DNA of 64,000 nt from Gammaproteobacteria bacterium. GTDB lineage: Bacteria; Pseudomonadota; Gammaproteobacteria; SZUA-152. The notes beneath the pieces are model-generated. The model was given only the letters and a program-made list of their open reading frames with translations, ran no database searches and was not told the DNA's origin. A program made the translations under genes and the position numbers. Below, piece after piece: positions 36,249 to 44,305 of this stretch. Each line of letters starts with the position of its first letter. Within the stretch, counting starts at the first letter, position 1. The DNA is taken from assembly GCA_013152545.1 (NCBI GenBank), contig JAADGF010000105.1, positions 91,950 through 155,949 on the forward strand, read 5' to 3'.

Positions 36249-36752
36249 TCATTTCAGTTTATCATTTTTAACGATTGACTTACTAACGATAGGCTCGTGA
36301 ATATGACCGCATGTTCGTTCAGAGAAAGTAGCAGCACGAACCCCAAGCAGAGTAATATCGTACGTTAACGTTTTACCCGCTAACGCATGATTTGTATCCA
36401 AAACAACTTTTTCATCGTCGAATTCAAGAACGATAGCCATACCAAAACCACTTTCGGTTAAGATATTAACGCGGTTACCTGGCACCAGTTCCTCGTCACT
36501 AAAATCACAGCGCGGTAGCACTGAACGATTTTTTTCTTCTCGCACACCATATCCCTGCTCTGGAGAAATAGTGACTGTAAAAGTATCGCCAGCGATCCTC
36601 CCTTCTAACGCTTGTTCCAGACCTGGAACAACCTGACCACAACCATGAAGGTATTCGTAGGGAGGTTTTCCGGCCGAGGACTCCAACACATTGCCATCTT
36701 CGTCACATATCGAGAAGTCAAATGCCACAGCACTGTTTTTATCTATCTTCAT
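36249..36752 (-). CDS. FKBP-type peptidyl-prolyl isomerase (SlyD/FkpB-like)
   Basis: A 167-residue protein. The SlyD-type FKBP pattern is clear: VAFDFSICDEDGNVLESS, YLHGCGQVVPGLEQALEG, an IF-insert region (PEQGYGVREE...), and DTNHALAGKTLTYDI. The C-terminal tail is short with only CGHIH, not the His-rich metal tail of E. coli SlyD. It catalyses proline isomerisation and acts as a chaperone in the cytosol. No signal peptide. It stands alone, with gene-free DNA on both sides. Confidence 0.92.
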   Translation of the reverse strand: MKIDKNSAVAFDFSICDEDGNVLESSAGKPPYEYLHGCGQVVPGLEQALEGRIAGDTFTVTISPEQGYGVREEKNRSVLPRCDFSDEELVPGNRVNILTESGFGMAIVLEFDDEKVVLDTNHALAGKTLTYDITLLGVRAATFSERTCGHIHEPIVSKSIVKNDKLK

Positions 36753-36831
36753 GGAGATTCCTGAAAAAATCGACGTAATAATGCTATATTAGTCCACATT
36801 AACGTCAAATTCAGAAGAAATTTTATTAAAA

Positions 36832-36885
36832 CACACTGCCATCCGGTTAAGATTTCGATGTCACCTGTAAGCAATTGACCGATAT
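36832..36885 (+). repeat. Repeat B, copy 1
   Basis: About 54 bp matching 38165-38219: CCGGTTAAG, TTTCGATGTCACC and TGTAAGCAATTGA are shared, with a 3-bp difference in length. The two copies are in the same orientation and flank the IS4 remnant and methyltransferase gene. Confidence 0.75.
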
Positions 36886-37017
36886 TAAGATATCCGACTT
36901 ATCCACTTTTTGGATTAAAATTTATCGACACCTGAACCCACTATAAATCAATCGGTTATCGCGATTGATCGCCATCTGTTAACCAGACAGAATATCCACC
37001 GGTGACTTTTCCGTAGA

Positions 37018-37041
37018 GTTCATCATTTGCAAATGATGAAC
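37018..37041. promoter_or_regulatory. Perfect 24-bp palindrome
   Basis: GTTCATCATTTG (37018-37029) is followed directly by its reverse complement CAAATGATGAAC (37030-37041). It lies 17 bp before the transposase-like start at 37059, so it may be a terminal or subterminal site of that element, or an operator. Confidence 0.6.
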
Positions 37042-37058
37042 TGATCGGGAGGATTATC

Positions 37059-37190
37059 ATGCTAAAAGAGGCTTATGTGTTTTCACAATTCTTACACCTT
37101 CTACCTCGTTATGAATTTCAACATATCGTCACTCAATACAATGGTGATTACCGCACGCGACGCTTTAGCCTGTCCGAGTGCATTTTTTTT
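37059..37190 (+). pseudogene. IS4-family transposase N-terminal remnant
   Basis: A GGAGG site precedes ATG at 37059. The reading MLKEAYVFSQFLHLLPRYEF, then VTQYNGDYRTRRFS, matches the N-terminal DUF4372 start of IS4-type transposases (pattern VFSQ-L..-P..EF...V..YNGDY). The frame then meets the GTTAGGC junction at 37191 and stops within seven codons. Only about 44 residues remain of a protein normally near 380, so the rest was lost at the junction with the methyltransferase cassette. Confidence 0.65.
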
Positions 37191-37197
37191 GTTAGGC
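37191..37197 (-). other. Integron-type inverse core site overlapping the methyltransferase stop
   Basis: The minus strand reads GCCTAAC, fitting RYYYAAC, the left boundary of attC sites, and the methyltransferase stop codon TAA lies inside it. Stop codons within this motif are common in integron cassettes. Beyond it the sequence belongs to the IS4 remnant, so at best only the edge of an attC survives. Confidence 0.4.
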
Positions 37198-37971
37198 CAT
37201 TATGCCTTTAGACCCTAAAAACTCGTCAGGAACATCTGAATTTTTTCTTCCTGCAATGGCAAAATAATACAGTGGCTCTCCCTCAATTGACAATCTATGT
37301 CGATAGCGTTCAATATAATAAATATCTATATATTTAGAGAATATTAATTCCCGAATCATTTTAGAAAAGCCTGATTCATCGCTAATATCAAAGAATGTTT
37401 CTTTAATATTGAATGCTACCCATCCTTCGCTTTTTATGATGTTAAATGCTTCTATAAATGCTTTTGTAGGAATATCACCGAAACCTAATGCAGCAACCGT
37501 TACCATGCAATCGAACTGCCATGATATTAATTCTTCTTTTTTTTCTTTTCCTAGTTTCGTAAAATCCTCGACATAATATGCATCATATATTCCTGGCCTA
37601 TCTCGTACAGTTGCATCATAAGCTTCAGAAATTATGTCTATGCCTACTAAGCGCGAAACACCATGTTTTTTTAATTCCTCCCCAACCATGCCATTTCCTG
37701 CACCTAAATCTAACACTCTAAGTTCAGAAAAATTATCTTGAGATTGTTTTACTGCTGATTCAAGTATTGTGGCCACTTTAGACGGAGATGTGCATTTCAA
37801 ACGGTCGTAAAATATTTGTTCATACAAACCTTGTATTTGATAAATTTCATCATAATCGTGAAATTTTATTTTTCTATTACCACCTGATCCTTGAAGATAA
37901 AAATAGACTTCATCTTGATTGATATTGGCTAGTTCAGCTTTTGGAAATTGTATACGATGCCTCTTTATCAT
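37192..37971 (-). CDS. Class I SAM-dependent methyltransferase
   Basis: A 259-residue protein. SAM motif I is VLDLGAGNGMVGEEL, followed by LVGIDIISEAYDATV (motif II acidic residue) and FDCMVTVAALGFGDIP. The family acts on small molecules or undetermined substrates. The ATG at 37971 with TTGAGGTAATA upstream is chosen; an upstream in-frame ATG at 38028 lacks a site. The gene is visibly more AT-rich than its neighbours, ends inside GCCTAAC, and is flanked by repeat B copies and an IS4 remnant. Likely acquired by transfer. Confidence 0.8.
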   Translation of the reverse strand: MIKRHRIQFPKAELANINQDEVYFYLQGSGGNRKIKFHDYDEIYQIQGLYEQIFYDRLKCTSPSKVATILESAVKQSQDNFSELRVLDLGAGNGMVGEELKKHGVSRLVGIDIISEAYDATVRDRPGIYDAYYVEDFTKLGKEKKEELISWQFDCMVTVAALGFGDIPTKAFIEAFNIIKSEGWVAFNIKETFFDISDESGFSKMIRELIFSKYIDIYYIERYRHRLSIEGEPLYYFAIAGRKNSDVPDEFLGSKGIMA

Positions 37972-38074
37972 TATTACCTCAATTTGTTTTGAATTATTAC
38001 GGCGGGTCTTACCCACGAATATGGACACAGTTAACGGATCAAATTAACGTTCATACGCCTGTGGGTTGACATAC

Positions 38075-38100
38075 TGCCCGTAGCGTTTAAGATTTAGGTC
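38075..38100 (+). repeat. Family A repeat fragment
   Basis: TGCCCGTAGCGTTTAAGATT followed by TAGGTC matches the left end of the intact element at 26021 with few changes. Only the first ~26 bp are present. Confidence 0.55.
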
Positions 38101-38164
38101 TTCTTCATCACCCCGTTGTGGACTTCCTTCAAATATCGGAAAATTCTAAAAACCTTAGCAGAAT

Positions 38165-38219
38165 ACATTGCTGTCCGGTTAAGGTTTCGATGTCACCTCC
38201 TGTAAGCAATTGATCTATA
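38165..38219 (+). repeat. Repeat B, copy 2
   Basis: Direct repeat of 36832-36885; shared blocks are TGTCCGGTTAAGG-like, TTTCGATGTCACC and TGTAAGCAATTGA. Together with copy 1 it brackets about 1.3 kb holding the palindrome, IS4 remnant and methyltransferase. Confidence 0.75.
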
Positions 38220-38536
38220 CTTGGCCATTTTAAAACAGCGTTATCGACTGATAACCGAGCCTGTCTCAGCTATTACACTTTCTGAGCGTTCACTTGTTTG
38301 AAAGAACAACTTGTTTCGATCTTTCAAGTCAAGGCCAGCAACCCGAGTAAATTGCCAGATAAACAGTTAAAATTATTTAACTTTTAAGTTTATGTGCTAT
38401 CGATGTTTTAGTTGGGGTTCGTCTGTTTTGGCGATACTTTTTTTGCCAAAATCGCACTTACAATGCTCCTATCATCTTCAACCAATTGATTGTAAAAAAT
38501 TCTAAACCGAGCAGTAGTGATTAAATCACTAAATGA

Positions 38537-38567
38537 TATACCTATAACGATTGAGATTTAGGTATAG
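38537..38567 (+). repeat. Family A repeat fragment
   Basis: TATACCTATAACGATTGAG followed by ATTTAGGTATA resembles the ends of family A. The outer ATACCTA and TAGGTAT are inverted copies, so this could be a collapsed element with both termini. It sits just before the terminator. Confidence 0.5.
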
Positions 38568-38589
38568 ACGAGAACGACCTCAAATAAAC

Positions 38590-38628
38590 AAAAAGGCGCA
38601 AAGTACCAATCGTACTATGCGCCTTTTT
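38590..38628 (-). terminator. Strong intrinsic terminator of the MamK-like operon
   Basis: Arms AAAAAGGCGCA (38590-38600) and TGCGCCTTTTT (38618-38628) are fully complementary, with an inner GTAC/GTAC pair extending the stem. A/T runs on both outer sides make it usable in both directions; here it terminates the minus-strand amidase/actin transcript 24 bp after the actin stop. Confidence 0.9.
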
Positions 38629-38651
38629 TAGCCTATTAAACAGGCGGTAAA

Positions 38652-39692
38652 CTATTCGTCCAGCATATTTTGCCAGTAATCATCCGGCATATCTTTTGCT
38701 AAGGCTAATGCACCATCTGCGCTGGCAAAAATAGGATCATCCACAACACTGACTTTGCAAAGGCCATCTTCTTTTAATGACGCTTCGATGGCTTTATCAA
38801 GCCCTTTAATCTGGCTACCACCTCCAGCAAGTATAATATTTTGACGAACAAGCCCCTGATACTCAGGATCAAAACGTGCAATAAGTTCCATGGTATGCTC
38901 CAAAACCGCTGGTAAAATACTCTCACAGGCACGCCCCATTTCTTCTGTAATATCGTGAACCATGATTTTACCACCCACAGGTATCTCGACTTCAATTTTG
39001 CCCTTTGTTTTGCCAATATAACTATGCTCTTCTTTAAACTTGCGTACCATATTCAAATTAAAATCAGATTCGGGATATTTTTCTTTCAACATGGCGTACA
39101 AGTGCTCATCAATATAATCTCCCGCCGTCACCAACGTACGCTGATCGTCATCAGTCGGCATGGAGCCATGCATAATACAAAAATCAACCGTTCCTGCTCC
39201 AATATCAATCACGATGGCGTTGTTAAGCACACCACGCCCATAAGCAGCTGCAAAAGGTTCCGAAACAACCATGAGCGAATCGACATAATCTTCAACGGCT
39301 CGTTTAATTGCCAACTTGTTAGCCCGCAAGGACTCAGCAGGGACACCAACCACCGAATAAATTTCCTGGCCTTCCTGTATTTCAGCCAATTCAATAAGGT
39401 GAGAAATGAGTTGATTAACAGCCTCCTCATCACGGGAGGTGCCCTCTTTTATAACACCATGCTCAAGTGGCCTGCATAGCTCTAGTGATAACCGATTGTC
39501 CAAAGCTTCCTGACCGAACAATACAGATTTACCCAAAACCTTCTCGGAGATAAAATCCTTCGGCCAGCCAACGTAACTTTCCACGAATTTACGTTTGCCA
39601 TTGCTAGCGGATATCGCACTCCGAGAGGTTCCCAAATCGATACCAACTCGCAATTTACTGCTGCGCTTTGGCGAGCTTTTCTTTTTCGCCAT
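38652..39692 (-). CDS. MamK-like bacterial actin
   Basis: A 346-residue actin-fold ATPase. Phosphate 1 is GIDLGTSRSAI, phosphate 2 is VIDIGAGTVDFCI and the adenosine loop is ILAGGGSQIKGL. The middle and C-terminus closely follow magnetosome MamK: VGWPKDFI, LVVSEPF-like (MVVSEPFAAAYG), TAGDYIDEHL, and a tail ending LPxxYW-like (MPDDYWQNM). MamK forms filaments that position magnetosomes, but no other mam gene is visible here. The ATG at 39692 has GGAGGTAAGAGGA directly upstream and overlaps the amidase gene by 38 bp, so the two products are likely made together. Confidence 0.88.
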   Translation of the reverse strand: MAKKKSSPKRSSKLRVGIDLGTSRSAISASNGKRKFVESYVGWPKDFISEKVLGKSVLFGQEALDNRLSLELCRPLEHGVIKEGTSRDEEAVNQLISHLIELAEIQEGQEIYSVVGVPAESLRANKLAIKRAVEDYVDSLMVVSEPFAAAYGRGVLNNAIVIDIGAGTVDFCIMHGSMPTDDDQRTLVTAGDYIDEHLYAMLKEKYPESDFNLNMVRKFKEEHSYIGKTKGKIEVEIPVGGKIMVHDITEEMGRACESILPAVLEHTMELIARFDPEYQGLVRQNIILAGGGSQIKGLDKAIEASLKEDGLCKVSVVDDPIFASADGALALAKDMPDDYWQNMLDE

Positions 39693-40929
39693 TCCTCTTA
39701 CCTCCTACTCTGGTGTTTTTATTAAGATATGTGACAATACCCTTTTCCAAAAATGATGCAATACTCTCCCGGTGCTCTGATGTTTTTAAGCGTTGCTCTT
39801 CATCTCGATTACATAAACAGGACACCTCAGCAAGAATGCCAGGGGCATCCAAACCCAACAACACAACAAATGGTGCTGCTTTAATGCCGTGGTCGCGGGT
39901 ACCTTTGTCAATTTTGTGCATCTGTTTATGTAAATTTCGCTGCACAGCATACGCCAATTGCTTCGATTCCTGAGACTTCAGCGTATCACCAATTTTCAGG
40001 ATAATCTCCTTAAATTCAGCATACGGATAATGCGAGTTGTTATTCTCCCTTGCAGCAAGCTCCGCGATTTTAGAATCATCAGTTGGCCCAAAATAGTAAG
40101 TTTCAATAAAACTCTTTTGATCTCCTGGAAAATAATTTACATGAATTGAAATAAACAAATCCGCGCTGTTTGCATTCGCAAAATTAACACGATCATTGAG
40201 CGCCATAGTTTCATCAACTTCCCGAGTCATTAACACCCTGTAACCCTCATATTCCAGCAAACGATCGCGCAATCGCTTTGCTACATCCAACGCAATATCT
40301 TTTTCATACACACTTGCACCCACGGCACCAGGATCTTTGCCGCCATGACCAGGGTCAATGACAATTGTTTTTACATTTAACCCGAACAACTGCGCTAATG
40401 GTATACCCGCCCCGGCCAATGCATGGTAGTTTTCAGGCGTTACTGTTGCCTGGCGTAATTCAAATGCTTCCAAATCTTCAAAAACACCCTCATCAACGAA
40501 CAGACCAGGCAGAGACGGTGATGACGCATTGGGTAGCGACACAGGCTTAAAATTTTCAATCACAGGCCTCTCGTGCGGTAATACTGGTGCAAGCAGCGCC
40601 GCATCGTTCAGGTCGTTGAACCCTGCCGTATAAACCAAAGGGCTCTGAGCCCCAGTGCTATAATCTTGAGCACTATGCTGAACATCAATCATAGAATCGT
40701 TTAATTTTTGTGCAGAAAACTCAAACCAAAGCGTTACTACGACTGCCACGAAGGCGCCCCCCATCGCCACAAAAATGGGTGACAACTGGACCCATTTACG
40801 TTGTGAAGAGTTATCCTTTGAAGATTTTAACGAGGCGACTGATCGACGGGACTTTCTTTTCCCCACCAGCCATAAATTTTCATCATGGACGTCTTTAAGG
40901 ATTTGCCGTTTATTTGCTTGTTTAAACAC
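39655..40929 (-). CDS. Membrane-anchored N-acetylmuramoyl-L-alanine amidase (Amidase_3)
   Basis: A 424-residue protein: basic cytosolic N-terminus (~1-48), one membrane span (51-70), a linker of about 110 residues, and an Amidase_3 domain. The zinc and catalytic residues are visible: His195 in IDPGHGGKDPGA, Glu209 in YEKDIALD, His263 in SIHVN, and Glu378 in LAEVSCLCN. It should cut the amide bond between N-acetylmuramic acid and the stem peptide in the periplasm while tethered to the inner membrane. Unlike AmiA-C it has no AMIN domain. Its gene overlaps the MamK-like actin by 38 bp. Confidence 0.9.
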   Translation of the reverse strand: MFKQANKRQILKDVHDENLWLVGKRKSRRSVASLKSSKDNSSQRKWVQLSPIFVAMGGAFVAVVVTLWFEFSAQKLNDSMIDVQHSAQDYSTGAQSPLVYTAGFNDLNDAALLAPVLPHERPVIENFKPVSLPNASSPSLPGLFVDEGVFEDLEAFELRQATVTPENYHALAGAGIPLAQLFGLNVKTIVIDPGHGGKDPGAVGASVYEKDIALDVAKRLRDRLLEYEGYRVLMTREVDETMALNDRVNFANANSADLFISIHVNYFPGDQKSFIETYYFGPTDDSKIAELAARENNNSHYPYAEFKEIILKIGDTLKSQESKQLAYAVQRNLHKQMHKIDKGTRDHGIKAAPFVVLLGLDAPGILAEVSCLCNRDEEQRLKTSEHRESIASFLEKGIVTYLNKNTRVGGKRNGEKEKLAKAQQ

Positions 40930-41866
40930 CGCTGACCTATTAACCTGCCTTACTTTATTGTGTTGAAATCTGAAAATATGCTACATCCAAATTTAATAAA
41001 ATATACGCCAGCATATTTTGTTTCAGTTTACAACGTGCGTAGCAGCTTGCTGTTTCTGATTATCACATACAGAACCTCAGTATTAGCGATTCGCACGCGC
41101 ATACGTATATCCTTTACTAAACCGAAATTCTCAGCATAACACCACTGTCCGCAATCCAGTATGACATATTTTTGACACCAAACCTTTGAATAATTAGCTA
41201 AATATCATGGAATTACAAATTTAGTGCCAGGCAAGCGATAAATTTTGTAACGGTAAATCAACACCCTCTAACTGATCAATAATGACACATTATTGATCAG
41301 TGTAATTACCTAGAACCAATACTTGGCGCTAACCTGACATTATTGCCTGATAGTCACACAGACCCGATCCGTGAAGCTTAACCTAACTATTGTTAAATTT
41401 AACGAATCCCCTCTACTAACCACTGAAACCAGTTTTAATCCGTTATATGGAAAATAAAATCAAACATGAAGTATAGACCCCTCATGTTTGCAACGCGAGG
41501 TTAAGGGTAATACCTTCAAACCGCTACCTTCCCTATTTTTTATCGCAATTTTTCATCGCAGTACATCCCAACGTTGAAATTTTCCCGAAAACAGGCTGCT
41601 TTATCAGAACCAATCAGCCTTACTCTTAATGGTGCGGCTATTTCCACCATGACATCCCGGAATTATTAATGGATTTTTTACGTTGTTTGATTAAAATATA
41701 GCATGCCTTACCTTTCAAAACCTTTATTGCGTATATTCATATACAAATATCTAATAACACACATTAACAAAAATTTTCCATTATGTTTTCCCATGTTAAA
41801 TACGCGCCTGAATATTGACTAAGATTAACCACCTTATCAACTGCGTTATCAAACAGAGATCATCTA
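40930..41866. other. Intergenic region with perfect palindrome
   Basis: About 940 bp, AT-rich, between the minus-strand amidase/actin operon and a plus-strand unknown gene, so it should hold two promoters. The only notable structure is the palindrome at 41271-41301. Confidence 0.45.
41271..41301. promoter_or_regulatory. Perfect 14-bp inverted repeat with 3-base centre
   Basis: ACTGATCAATAATG (41271-41284), centre ACA, then CATTATTGATCAGT (41288-41301). No U-run follows on either strand, so an operator is more likely than a terminator. It lies about 340 bp upstream of the amidase start and 565 bp from the divergent unknown gene. Confidence 0.65.
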
Positions 41867-42451
41867 ATGATTACACGTAACTTCGCCGGTAACATTAATA
41901 ACACGCAAAAAATACTGACCTCTTTTGCAACAGCGCAACTAACAAACATTGACACCGTCACAGTAAAAGACAACACCTTTAACCTGTTCGTTATAACCAC
42001 TTTTTTCAATGGCGCAATGACACAGCTGGGAAAGCAATCGACATTACCAAAACAACTGCAATATAAATATTTGCATGGCATTATTTGCGATAATTTTAAT
42101 TTGCCACAACATAACGCCGAGGGATTAGTCAGCTCGATTTCCCGCATGATGAACAAATACTACTTTCTTGAAAATATCTATAACGAAGGATATACCGCCG
42201 CAGAAAAATGGTTGAACAGTGACACTATCGACTGCACTGAGTTAGGCAACCTACTACATAATTACAAAGGTTTCACCATGCTTGATATGAACAGTGCTGG
42301 CTTGAAAGAGGGTTTTAACCCGGCTCAACAAGCAATGAGTTCCCCGCCCCTAAAAGGGACAAAAAATAAAAAACACTCATTTCATTACTCTATTGCTTTG
42401 GTGATACTCATTAGCGTCACATTAAGTTCCGTCTATTATTATTTCCTGTAA
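41867..42451 (+). CDS. Tail-anchored protein of unknown function
   Basis: A 194-residue protein: a soluble, mostly helical N-terminal ~165 residues and a single C-terminal membrane span (SIALVILISVTLSSVYYYFL) ending the protein, with a Lys/His-rich patch (KGTKNKKHSFHY) just before it. That is a tail-anchor layout with the bulk in the cytosol. No family recognised. It is divergent from the amidase/actin operon across a palindrome-bearing region, so a link with that system is possible but unsupported. Confidence 0.65.
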   Translation: MITRNFAGNINNTQKILTSFATAQLTNIDTVTVKDNTFNLFVITTFFNGAMTQLGKQSTLPKQLQYKYLHGIICDNFNLPQHNAEGLVSSISRMMNKYYFLENIYNEGYTAAEKWLNSDTIDCTELGNLLHNYKGFTMLDMNSAGLKEGFNPAQQAMSSPPLKGTKNKKHSFHYSIALVILISVTLSSVYYYFL

Positions 42452-42854
42452 ATTGGATTAAAGAATCGACTCAACAAAATACTCGCCTTGCACGTCCTTC
42501 TTGGCTCAATAAATCACGCAATCAACATTGTATCTCAACCACAATTGAATCAATATTGGTTCTTATCAGTTATCGGGACAACAGAATCTCACTACAGACT
42601 ATTTTCAATAAGCACCTGAACATTGCAACTCCCAATATCACAGAGGCCAAATTTAGATACGTATAAAAAAGAAACGGAGGTGTATTTGCCAATAAGCTAT
42701 ATGCCGTATCTAAGGCAGCAGGTGTGCGACTCATAAAAAAGGGTCAACCGGACCCGCAACTGTGCGTTCAAATGAATGGGAGGGGTGTCGCTCTCGCGAC
42801 AATTCAGCTGATTAATTTAGGATTAAGCTTTTTAAAAATGAGAGGACATCAATT
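42452..42854. other. Intergenic region left of the monooxygenase
   Basis: About 400 bp without a gene. It contains a copy of repeat D in reverse orientation (42794-42812). No integron core site could be recognised on this side of the cassette-like gene. Confidence 0.4.
42794..42812 (-). repeat. Repeat D, copy 2 (reverse orientation)
   Basis: TCGCGACAATTCAGCTGAT is the reverse complement of the segment at 20631-20649 with one mismatch. It lies 43 bp before the monooxygenase start. Confidence 0.5.
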
Positions 42855-43997
42855 ATGAACGGAATAATAGTGGGGGCAGGAATTGGGGGACTTTCAACAG
42901 CCATTGCAATGAGAAAACGTCATATCGACGTTAAAATATACGAGGCTGCCAATAGGCTTTCTCCAGTTGGAGCCGGAATTCTAGTTCCTCCCAATGCAAT
43001 GATTATTCTCGGTAGATATGGATTGGCGGAAAATGTAAGAGATGCCGGAGTTTGTATCGACTCTTTAACTGTATTTGATTCTAAAGGAAAAAAAATATCA
43101 AAAACTCCAGCATATTTTTCAAAAAATGGAACTGAATATAAAACAGTAGCGATTCATCGGAGTGTCTTGCAAAGTATTTTTTTAGATTCATTACCTTCTG
43201 ATACAGTGATAACTGGGAAAAAATGTTCTCACGTAAATACTGGATTAGACGGTACTGAAGTATTTTTTGAAGATGACACCTCGGTCAGTGAAAAATTTTT
43301 AGTAGGAGCGGATGGTCTTCATTCAAAGGTTAGAGAATCAATATTCTCCAACGGAAAATTACGCTATTCCGGGCAAGTTAGTTGGAGAGGGATGTCCAAT
43401 GTAAAGCTTACTTCAAAGTGGATCACAGGGCTTTCCGAAGTATGGGGCGCGGGTATTCGATTTGGGTTTGTTCCAGTTGATGACTCACAAGTCTATTGGT
43501 ACGCCACAAAATTAGAAGAAGCAGGTGGTGTAGATGAAAATGCCGCTATTAAGGAGACACTTCTCGATGTTTATAGTGAGTTTCCGGAGCCAATTTCAGA
43601 AGTAATCTCTCAAACGGATAGTTCCTCAATTATTCGAGACGACATAAATGATTTATCCCCCATAAAATCATGGTTCTCAAAATCGACAGTATTAATAGGG
43701 GACGCAGCTCATGCATCAACGCCTAATCTTGGGCAAGGTGGTGCGCAAGCGATAGAGGATTCTTGGGTGCTCGCGGAAAAAATAGCAAATAGCAACTCGG
43801 TACAAGATGCTTTTGAACAGTTCCAGGCACTGAGATTTTCCAAAGTCCAGAAAGTTGTAAATATTTCATGGCAAATAGGGAAAGCGACAAACCTGACAAA
43901 TAAAGCAGCATGTAAAATTCGTGATACTCTGTTCCGTTGTGTACCAAGCTTCATGGCAAAGCAACAGTCTCGGATGATGTATGATATCCCTTATTGA
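42855..43997 (+). CDS. FAD-dependent monooxygenase (UbiH/salicylate-hydroxylase type)
   Basis: A 380-residue flavoprotein. FAD-binding motifs are GAGIGGLSTAIAM at the N-terminus, the DG motif VGADGLHSKVRESIF, and the GD motif LIGDAAHASTPNLGQGGAQAIED. The family hydroxylates aromatic or polyketide-like substrates with NAD(P)H and O2; the substrate is unknown. The gene is AT-rich with codon use unlike its neighbours. It stands alone between an intergenic repeat and an attC-like half-site followed by an IS3 remnant, all of which suggest acquisition as a mobile cassette. Confidence 0.88.
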   Translation: MNGIIVGAGIGGLSTAIAMRKRHIDVKIYEAANRLSPVGAGILVPPNAMIILGRYGLAENVRDAGVCIDSLTVFDSKGKKISKTPAYFSKNGTEYKTVAIHRSVLQSIFLDSLPSDTVITGKKCSHVNTGLDGTEVFFEDDTSVSEKFLVGADGLHSKVRESIFSNGKLRYSGQVSWRGMSNVKLTSKWITGLSEVWGAGIRFGFVPVDDSQVYWYATKLEEAGGVDENAAIKETLLDVYSEFPEPISEVISQTDSSSIIRDDINDLSPIKSWFSKSTVLIGDAAHASTPNLGQGGAQAIEDSWVLAEKIANSNSVQDAFEQFQALRFSKVQKVVNISWQIGKATNLTNKAACKIRDTLFRCVPSFMAKQQSRMMYDIPY

Positions 43998-44015
43998 GGC
44001 AGTCTGAGAATCAAA

Positions 44016-44052
44016 GCCTAACAACACGCCCTGGGGTGGACAGGCAACCCCT
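44016..44052 (+). other. Left half of an integron attC-like site
   Basis: GCCTAAC (44016-44022, fitting RYYYAAC) is followed by AACACGCC and GGTGGACAGGCAACC, a layout very like the left half of Vibrio-type attC repeats (TAACAA, ACGCC, GGGAC and CAAC blocks in order). It begins 19 bp after the monooxygenase stop. The expected right half and GTTRRRY core are replaced by an IS3 transposase remnant. Confidence 0.5.
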
Positions 44053-44305
44053 TTTTTACAATATCATGCTGCTCCTTAACTTCCGCGAGTTCTTTTTGAA
44101 TCATTTCAGTTCATCAAACAGTTGTTCCGTACTTTTTACCCGTTTTTTGATCTTGATTGCTTTATTTATCCAGCCATATAAGGGGTGTTTCTTTGATCCC
44201 AAGATCTTTTGCTATCTGCGCGGTTGATTTTTCGGAACAGATAACCATCTTAACAGCGCTATCTCTAAATTCGGTGTTGTATACTTGTTTAACTCGCTTG
44301 CTCAC
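44048..44305 (-). pseudogene. IS3-family OrfA transposase remnant with frameshifts
   Basis: Reading the minus strand from GTG 44305 gives SKRVKQVYNTEFRDSAVKMV and then KSTAQIAKDLGIKET, a clear IS3-type OrfA helix-turn-helix start. A frameshift near the LYGWINKA position and a second one further on are needed to continue into STEQLFDELK and IQKELAEVKEQHDIVKK. The frame ends at the attC-like half. OrfB is absent. Confidence 0.75.

Larger units (their letters stand above)
38029..38651. other. Repeat-rich intergenic region
   Basis: About 620 bp without a gene. It contains a family A fragment (38075-38100), repeat B copy 2 (38165-38219), another family A fragment (38537-38567) and the strong terminator of the MamK-like gene (38590-38628). 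Confidence 0.6.

Noticed and set aside
38652-39692. Reading the MamK-like gene as evidence of a magnetosome island
   Set aside because: No mamA, mamB, mamI, mamE or other magnetosome genes are in the window; MamK-like actins also occur outside magnetotactic bacteria.
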